Source of the DNA: Aplectana chamaeleonis
Taxonomy: Eukaryota > Nematoda > Chromadorea > Rhabditida > Cosmocercidae
DNA length: 64,000 nucleotides
NCBI GenBank assembly: GCA_029168955.1
Contig: JAPDOI010001439.1
Location: 62,001-126,000, forward strand
Direction: 5' to 3'
This document shows, piece after piece, positions 57,919 to 64,000 of the stretch; position 1 is the stretch's first letter; every line of letters starts with the position of its first letter. The notes beneath the pieces are model-generated. The model worked only from the letters and a program-made list of their open reading frames with translations, was not told the DNA's origin and searched no databases. The position numbers and the translations under genes are program-made.

Positions 57919-58329
57919 TTGCAGTGCGTGGAGAGTATATTATCTAATAAATCGTGCCCCAGCAGTGTTTTTCGCTGCTATAGCTGCCCCAGCTAGGAGC
58001 CTCGGGCAGCAGGGGCACATTTGATTTTGTTATGCTCTACAAGCGACTCTCCATAAACCTCGGCCTGATAATACTATAGTTGCTAATGATGTTGAACTCG
58101 ACACGAGGTTGATACTGCTGTTTATGACTAACGTTTCGGAGTAACCTACTTCCTCAAAGCCTGAAGGGATCAAATAAGAAGTGCGTTTACAGGGTCAAAC
58201 GTCTCCTAACCCCCACTTGAAATCGAAAACCTATTTTCCGCCACGCAGATAGAAAGAAAACAATAGAAAGTAAAACTCGCTAGTGATCAGAGCAGCATGA
58301 AGCGTCGATGAAGAAAACGCTGTAGACCC

Positions 58330-59612
58330 CTACTTGAGCTGTTAGAAGGCGAGTCTTAGATATGACCTGAGCTCCCGTGTTGTATACAGGCTTTCTTCCT
58401 TCCGGTTTATTTCGGGTCATAAGCCTGTATGAAAATGTTGATAGGGTTTTCCGTGCTGCGGTGTAAATCTCTCGGACTGATATCTCGATCATGATATCAA
58501 AATTGCCACCATTGTGGGCAGTGACCCGATGCGCACCTAGCACTGTGGCTTCCCGCTGCCTCTCCTTACTATCCAGGTGTTCTTTGACCCTGACATGCAA
58601 TTGGCGCGATGTTTCCTCAATGTATTTTTGGCCGCACAGCTGACATTAGATCAAATATACCACTCAGCAAGCCGTGGAGTCTCCATTCCTGCCGGCCGGA
58701 AGAATCCAGCCCGGTTCTTTCCAGGCATTTTCCTACCGAAGCGTTGAGCTCGTCAAAAATAAACGGCATTTCGAAAGGAATTTTCCTTTCCAATGGGCTA
58801 CTCCGATTTCCAGTCAGGTTTCTGCGCCTGCGCGAAGCAAGTCTCTGAAATATTGTAGGTCGGCAATATGACGTGCCCTTTGAATGGATTCCATCCTCTC
58901 CTCCTCTCCGGTACAAACACTGCTGGCTGTTCGGAACATATTACTTATCAGAGCTCTTTTTGTCAGAGATGGATGTGCTGACCGATAATGGACAACCAAA
59001 ATGGGTCCGAATGAGAATGGCAGAACACGCGGCCGGCGTGCTTGGCAGGCGGCCGTTGCATGTGCCGCCCTCGGACGAGTGTTGGATTTCAACGACGGCC
59101 GTCCCCTGTGCCCCCGTCAGCAGAGCTGATTGATCGGCGCAGTGCTTGCTGCCAGCTGGTGCCGACCTCGTTCGTAGTCGATGGCGGTGGGACTTTCCGA
59201 ATGCTCGTCCGAAAGCGGCGAACGCGGCGGCCGTCTGCCAAGCACGCCGGCCGCATGGGCCGCCCTTCTCATTCGGACGCACCTTACATTCCTATTGTGT
59301 GGTTTCCGGTATAACTTCATAGCATGTCGTCCATCACGCGAGTAGACCTGGACATTCACGCAAGTGAACCAGGACATTGAGAAAAGGTAGCCAGCTTGCA
59401 ACACGCTTTTCTCTGGTGAAATTTAAGTTTTCAGGTTGGAAGTTTAGAAGTTCTAAGCACAGATCCATCTCTTCCTGTGTGGGGCAGACGATGAAACAAA
59501 CATCGATATACCTACAATAGAGGACATGGAGGCGGGCCAGTACCAGTTTTTCAATTTTCCCAAGTAGGCGATCGCAAGAGTGGGTGCTAGCCGCTGTCCC
59601 ATTGTCATTTAG
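58330..59612 (-). pseudogene. Penelope-like retroelement with GIY-YIG domain
   Basis: Read leftwards on the minus strand: MGQRLAPTLAIAYLGKIEKL, LLYCRYIDVCFIVCPTQEEMD-type palm (the second catalytic aspartate is Val; 59498-59509), LCLELLNFQPENLNFTREKR, SWLPFLNVLVHLRE and LYRKPHNRN; then a MITE (59003-59278); then LVVHYRSAHPSLTKRALISN, MFRTASSVCTGEEERMES, RRRNLTGNRSSPLERKIPFE, a GIF..CGQKYIEETSRQLHV segment (GIY-YIG, with YIG as YIE), RVKEHLDSKERQREATVLGA and HRVTAHNGGNFDIMI. This order (RT, linker, C-terminal GIY-YIG) is that of endonuclease-bearing Penelope-like elements. Several stops and frameshifts make it dead. Confidence 0.85.
59003..59278. mobile_element. MITE inserted in the Penelope-like RT
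   Basis: Inverted ends GGTCCGAATGAGAATGGC with ACGCGGCCGGCGTGCTTGGC, and GCCAAGCACGCCGGCCGC with CTTCTCATTCGGACGC. It splits the RT exactly between PHNRN and LVVHYRSAHP. I see no clear target duplication. The GC-rich interior gives long chance frames on both strands. Confidence 0.75.
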
Positions 59613-59614
59613 GG

Positions 59615-59681
59615 AGATCTTCAGGGGCGCAGACTGCCCTGCCCCTGCCCCAATTCGGCCTATTGATGCATTCGGCCCCTG
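59615..59681 (-). repeat. right inverted repeat flanking the Penelope-like relic
   Basis: The reverse complement of the 57857-57918 repeat, with TGCATTCGGCCCCTG, CTGCCCTGCCCCTGCCCC and AGATCTTCAGGGG. It starts a few bases from the upstream end of the RT. Confidence 0.7.
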
Positions 59682-59992
59682 TATGCTGGCGAGTGTGTTG
59701 TTGGGAAATTCGACGTTTCTGTCTGAAGTTCATGGTACGAAATAACAGTATTTTTGCATAAAAGCCTTTCAATTAATTTCGAAATGTATTACATCAAGTT
59801 ACATCAAGTTGCAATCCGCACTGGTAAGCGACTGTCATTACAACACCATAAACCCATCTTGCAGTAACATATGTGTGCAGCAGAATCTTCTCCGAGCAGA
59901 AAGCGGGGATTTTGTGAAGTGTTCCTGTTGGAAACAACATCATTTTCATTTCGTTTGTGGTCTTCTAGATATTGAGAAACGATAGGGGTCAT

Positions 59993-62900
59993 CTACAATG
60001 TACAATTTTTTTTCAAACGCATAGATACAGGCACAGGAACGACTTTCGTTATTATCGATTTAGATTCTGGCAGAGCGTTCATTTTCTTCACCAGAACGCC
60101 TCGTATACTCCATAGTGTCAGCAATCCCACAGCAACTTGGTACCATGACCGAACAATGGAGACCACCTGAAAAGCAAAACGTGGGTCAAACTGAAGGGTT
60201 GCGAGAATACATACAATCGCGTTCGCAACAAGCTGAGTGGCGCATTATCAAGCGTTAAGGCAGTAGATTCAATCAAATAGTTACACTTTGTTAGGTTATT
60301 TACCGTGTACTGCACGGACATGAAGAATCCCTGTTCCATCGGTGATCCTTGAGTTCCGACACCAAAAAGCATCTCAAGGGGTATGTCCACTGCCATGACG
60401 AATGCCAAAATAAACTGAATGAGTCCCTAAACGAAGCAGAGCCGTGAAGGGTGTGACGTTTCTTCCAAAGTCTAGTGGGATGCAGTTGAAGACACCTGCA
60501 GCCAGATACTTGTTGTGAGTCGATTTTGCATCGACTTTACTGCTTCTGTGTATCCACTGGTATTTCGGAAGTACCGTTTCATCAAGACATAGCAGAGAAC
60601 AGAAATGATTATTCCAGGAGGCACAATTAGGAACTGAATAATTGCTCCGACAGCGTAGCTCTGCAAAAAAAAGCAGGCAGCCGATATAGATAGCACTTAC
60701 TAGAGACAGCTTTAAACTCTACGTGGTGATTTGGAGAACCGTATTTCCGTTTTTCTAGGTACATATGTTACAGTACATATGTGACCCGTGCTTGGAATTC
60801 GTTAAATGGCTGCGGGCTTTTCAGAAAAATGGCATTTTCATTGCTTGATGAAAAGGTAAGGGTAGCTAAACGAGGAATTTTCGGCGCGTTCAGACAAAAT
60901 ATTCGGATTCGGCCCGAAAGTTCCAACAAGGGGTTATTTAGTGCGCTGAACCCGAATCTGGGGTCTATTCTTCGCAAGATTTAAATTACTCTATGTAACT
61001 GTAGGCATAATGCTTTTTAACTGGCGTCACCTACCTTAAAACTTCGAAAATTGAAAGATGGACATCAAATTCGTGTTCAGCGCCCAAATAACAACCGCAG
61101 TGTAATTGTGAGTCGAATATGAAACCTTGACCAAGTTACCGTATACCCACCTTTACATACCGCAATCCAAGAAAATTTAAAAACCGAAAACAGATTTGTG
61201 TTGAGCAGCCCAAACAATTCCTATGTAAAGATTTTTAGACGATTTGATCGCAGCATTCTCGAAATCGTCCAAAAGTCGCGTTTGGCAAGCGAAGTTTTGC
61301 CCATTTTGAAGCTTCTGACCAAATCGGACGGAGTTTTTTAAATATTGACGATCGGGCTTCACATTCGTAATCAGCACCCAAAACAACCCCTAGACAGAAG
61401 TTTTAAGCTCAATCAGAGACATTTTTTGTTGAACGCTCTGAAAATTGTCTTTCATGCACCCCTTTTCTCCTGGCTATGCTATGAAATGCCCACTTTTGGA
61501 AATACCCTGTATAGCTCTGAGGCAATTCGGGGACTCAGAAAACAGACTATCAACTCTGTGTCATATACCTACAATTATCAACTTATAGCTTTATAAAAGA
61601 CTTGGGGAAATGTAAGCTAAGCCCTAGTTAATGCCGCAGCTCCGCCGCGAAGAGGCGCTGCGCAGTGCACTTCAAACATGTCGGTGGCACAGGGTTGCGC
61701 TGCGGCACCGCTAGGCTCTCAGACTTTACAAGCTCGTTGACTGGAAATGATATCACATGCTGCAGCCGCTCAGCTTCCGAAGCCTCAAAGAAAGTAAGAA
61801 CTGTTGAAATTCCTTTAAAGGCATTGGACGCGCTTAAATATGATTGTCGTCTTTTTCTCTCTAAACCCTTTTCTGGGTCTCGAGTAGTAGGACCTATAAG
61901 TAAAAGTCGCGAAAAAACACTGTTTTGGGACAAATTTGAAGCCTGAAATTTCTTGTCTTTGATGGTGGACGAGCCCACTCCACATCATCGGCATCGATGA
62001 CCTCTTATATCAAGAACATCAGCTGGCTTGAAATGGAATTTCAATAATTGAACCTTCGGATTCATTTACACAACTAGTCAAGAACATTGACTGGAACGCT
62101 TTCTTTCATTGCTCAACTGGTTTTATTAGGTAAATTTACATTTATTTCTTCCTCTGAATGTCGATGATTTTTGACTGCTCGGCATGAGACGGCGATCTTT
62201 TTCGTCATCGCTGCGCACGTGTGCACGAGCTGGCTATTTCCCGCCTTAAAATCTCTATTTCTAGCCCGTTTTTCATCGCTCTACCTTCATAGGTTTCCAG
62301 CTGTTTTTGATCTAAGCTGATTTTTGTAACTTTTTCGATAACGTTTTTCATCGTGACCACTGCCTTTAAAGGCAGTGTTCACGATGGAAATCGTTTTTTC
62401 TGTTTTTCCGCCTATCCTGAAAACGGTCGCATGTTGATTCCAGTGATGTCTTCGGGATCGAGCAAGACCTTCTGGGAACGGAGTTATGGTACCTCAAAAA
62501 TGGAGCTGGTTAAGCATAGTGGACGAGTTGTCCGGAGGCTTGTAACATCCGTCTTTGCAGCCGATGTATGCGAGCTGATCTGAGTAAAGGGAGAAGTTGA
62601 GAATTAAGGGAAGAACGGGACTATTGATCGAAAACCATCGCTCCTTACACAATCTCGAGTTTTCATTTGTTCACGTCGGAGGGCGGGCATTGCGCTTTTG
62701 GGGTTTGCCACGCGCTTTAACTGACGACTTCGAGCCCTTGTGGGGCTCTTCCTGGCTCGTTTTCATGCGTTCTTTCGACGTCGGTGTTACAGTGTGCCCC
62801 TCCACTACCCATTCCTAGTAAAAACTGGAACACATTTTTCATCGTGAACACTGCCTTTAATTCGCATACAGGCTATTTTCTTTCATCACCCTCCACATAA

Positions 62901-63947
62901 AAAGTCAATATATTCGAAAATTCTCTCCCATTAGAACCTTCCATTAAATACTTGTTCGATGTTTGAATTTCGTTAATTCGGAGAATTACTCGGGTCTCCA
63001 AATTGGAGCCGAGAACGATTGAGAACATGTTTCGTGAACGAATATCCTTTTAAACAAATTTAGCAAAGTAGTAAAAAATGGATTACGATGATTTCTCAAA
63101 TAAGTAGAATACTTTTTGAATGGGATAATTCATTTCTTTGAACAAGTTGACCAATAATTAATCTCTGATTGAATTATGTGAACGCATTTGGAAGAACTAA
63201 ATTTGAACCTGCAATGGGTACTTTGATTCTAGGACAAAACTCAAGAATGTTGATAGAATCAAGGTGCGTGAAAGACTGGTCAGAACACGAATTTTGAGTG
63301 CGCATCAGGCGCATTCGTGCATCGTCTGTTCGCCGCGTCAACACAGCGCTTGACTGCGGAAGTATAAACCACGTATCACGCAGAATAAGTCGCAAGGTCT
63401 CACAATTACAAAATTCAAATAGCAAGCGCAGGCTTCGGGCAGTGATGGTTTTCTTGTAAATGCTCTTGCTTCAGAGAATTTGGGTATTAACTCTTGTTAT
63501 ATGGAAAAAATACTCACAACATGTATCATGGTGAGCACATAACCATACGCAAGAGAATACACAATCGTAAACGGAATAAAAATTGTGTAGAAAATATGAA
63601 TCCAATGTGGCCTGCAATGAGCTTTATCTAGTGATCTTCACCTTCCAGAGGCTCCTGCCCTCTATTTCTTAGAGAAAGTTACTTGGGTACATCGCGTGCG
63701 TGTGCGCGAGTCTCCCTCTGCTGGTTCTCCTCGCTGCCGGCACGCACGCGAAGATGCAAGATTGATCTGGATCCAATCTAGAGGTCACCTCCATGAACTG
63801 ACCTCAAAAATACAAGCATACGATGTATGTTCAGGATCAATAGGAAGAATTGTCCAAGAGCTTGAAAAGTGGAAGTGAGCCAGAATGCAATCATATAAAC
63901 AACATAGTGATGGAAGATACGGATCGAAAAGAACATGAGAGTTACTC
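59993..63947 (-). CDS. nematode serpentine (7TM) chemoreceptor, 5' end outside window
   Basis: Six exons on the minus strand join in phase: 63803-63947, 63518-63611, 63222-63353, 60496-60660, 60304-60426, 59993-60166 (stop at 59993-59995). They encode TM3 (STFQALGQFFLLILNIHRML), RPHWIHIFYTIF, TM4 (IPFTIVYSLAYGYVLTM), an extracellular loop exon with FTHLDSINILEFCPRIK, TM5 (YAVGAIIQFLIVPPGIIISV), third loop MKRYFRNTSGYTEAVKSMQN, TM6 (GLIQFILAFVMAVDIPLEML), TM7 (VVSIVRSWYQVAVGLLTLWS) and a basic tail ending RLKKNCTL. This is the layout of nematode Str/Srh/Srg-type chemosensory GPCRs, acting in sensory-cell membranes; the exact family is not settled. The 63222-63353 exon uses a weak donor (AAA-GTACCC) and is least certain. 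TM1-TM2 are beyond 64000. The intron 60661-63221 contains two TTAA-type elements. Confidence 0.75.
61819..62365 (+). mobile_element. TTAA-flanked MITE, family A copy 5, intronic
   Basis: AGGCATTGGACGCGCTTAAA follows TTAA (61815-61818); CATCGTGACCACTGCCT precedes TTAA (62366-62369), shared with the next element. Very close to the 763-1299 copy. It lies in a chemoreceptor intron. Confidence 0.85.
62370..62856 (+). mobile_element. TTAA-flanked MITE, family B copy 2, intronic
   Basis: AGGCAGTGTTCACGATGGAA to CATCGTGAACACTGCCT between TTAA at 62366-62369 and 62857-62860: perfect 17-base terminal inverted repeats. This is the most intact copy of family B. The 73-codon frame at 62597-62818 is also open in the 31.98-kb copy but closed early in the 55.5-kb copy. 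Confidence 0.85.
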
Positions 63948-64000
63948 CTGCGAAGTTTCTTCTCTGGAATATATTTATATTCATATTTATATGAAATACA

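Noticed and set aside
58941..59314. Long GC-rich frames on both strands
   Set aside because: They span the MITE inserted in the Penelope-like RT and are by-products of its inverted ends.

Overview
The window looks like gene-poor, repeat-saturated DNA of a parasitic strongylid nematode, probably hookworm-like (Ancylostomatidae). The inference rests on four things: a multi-exon CAP/SCP-TAPS (ASP-type) secreted-protein gene, a nematode-type seven-transmembrane chemoreceptor with small phase-consistent exons and TTTTCAG-like acceptors, several mariner transposase relics, and RTE, CR1-like and Penelope-like retroelement debris. The species is inferred, not shown. There is no sign of a bacterial or viral replicon, operon or CRISPR array, and I recognised no tRNA or rRNA.

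Host genes. (1) A CAP-domain gene on the + strand (about 2743-6567), reassembled here from eight exons that join in phase. One intron needs a GC-AG donor, and three phase-compatible first exons compete. (2) A serpentine receptor on the - strand (59993-63947, continuing past the right edge), six exons covering roughly TM3 to the C terminus. (3) A possible small secreted-peptide gene at 39093-39330, with three exons and two canonical introns. (4) Weaker two-exon candidates at 13674-13962, 16799-17135 and 22470-22682, and a single-exon signal-peptide-like ORF at 43207-43509.

Mobile elements fill most of the rest. CR1-like non-LTR: ORF1 relics (24340-24790, 26575-27010), an endonuclease (27525-28200), a nearly intact reverse transcriptase (34189-36300), and a solitary, fully open ORF1 (53152-53901). 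RTE-like: a 5'-truncated copy lying exactly between two long (TA)n tracts (36324-38650), plus relics at 6880-7110 and 20560-21190. Penelope-like with GIY-YIG: 58330-59612, split by a MITE and bracketed by inverted repeats. Mariner: two loci, each with the transposase tail repeated in inverted orientation.

The commonest structure is a set of non-coding elements (families A-F here, about 340-570 bp) that share a terminal motif close to AGGCAGTGNTCACGAT and are flanked by TTAA (sometimes TTGA). Their cores differ. They are strung together with a single shared TTAA between neighbours at 30.9-33.4 kb, 54.8-56.4 kb and 61.8-62.9 kb; the last array sits inside a chemoreceptor intron. Other families include long palindromic foldbacks with common ends (1.6, 3.6, 4.4, 43.8, 46.8 and 50.3 kb), TTA-duplicating Harbinger-like MITEs (12.6, 30.0 kb), TA-flanked MITEs (4.9, 7.5 kb) and a 42-bp minisatellite (51.9-52.4 kb). 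All family names are inferences from the sequence; no database was searched.
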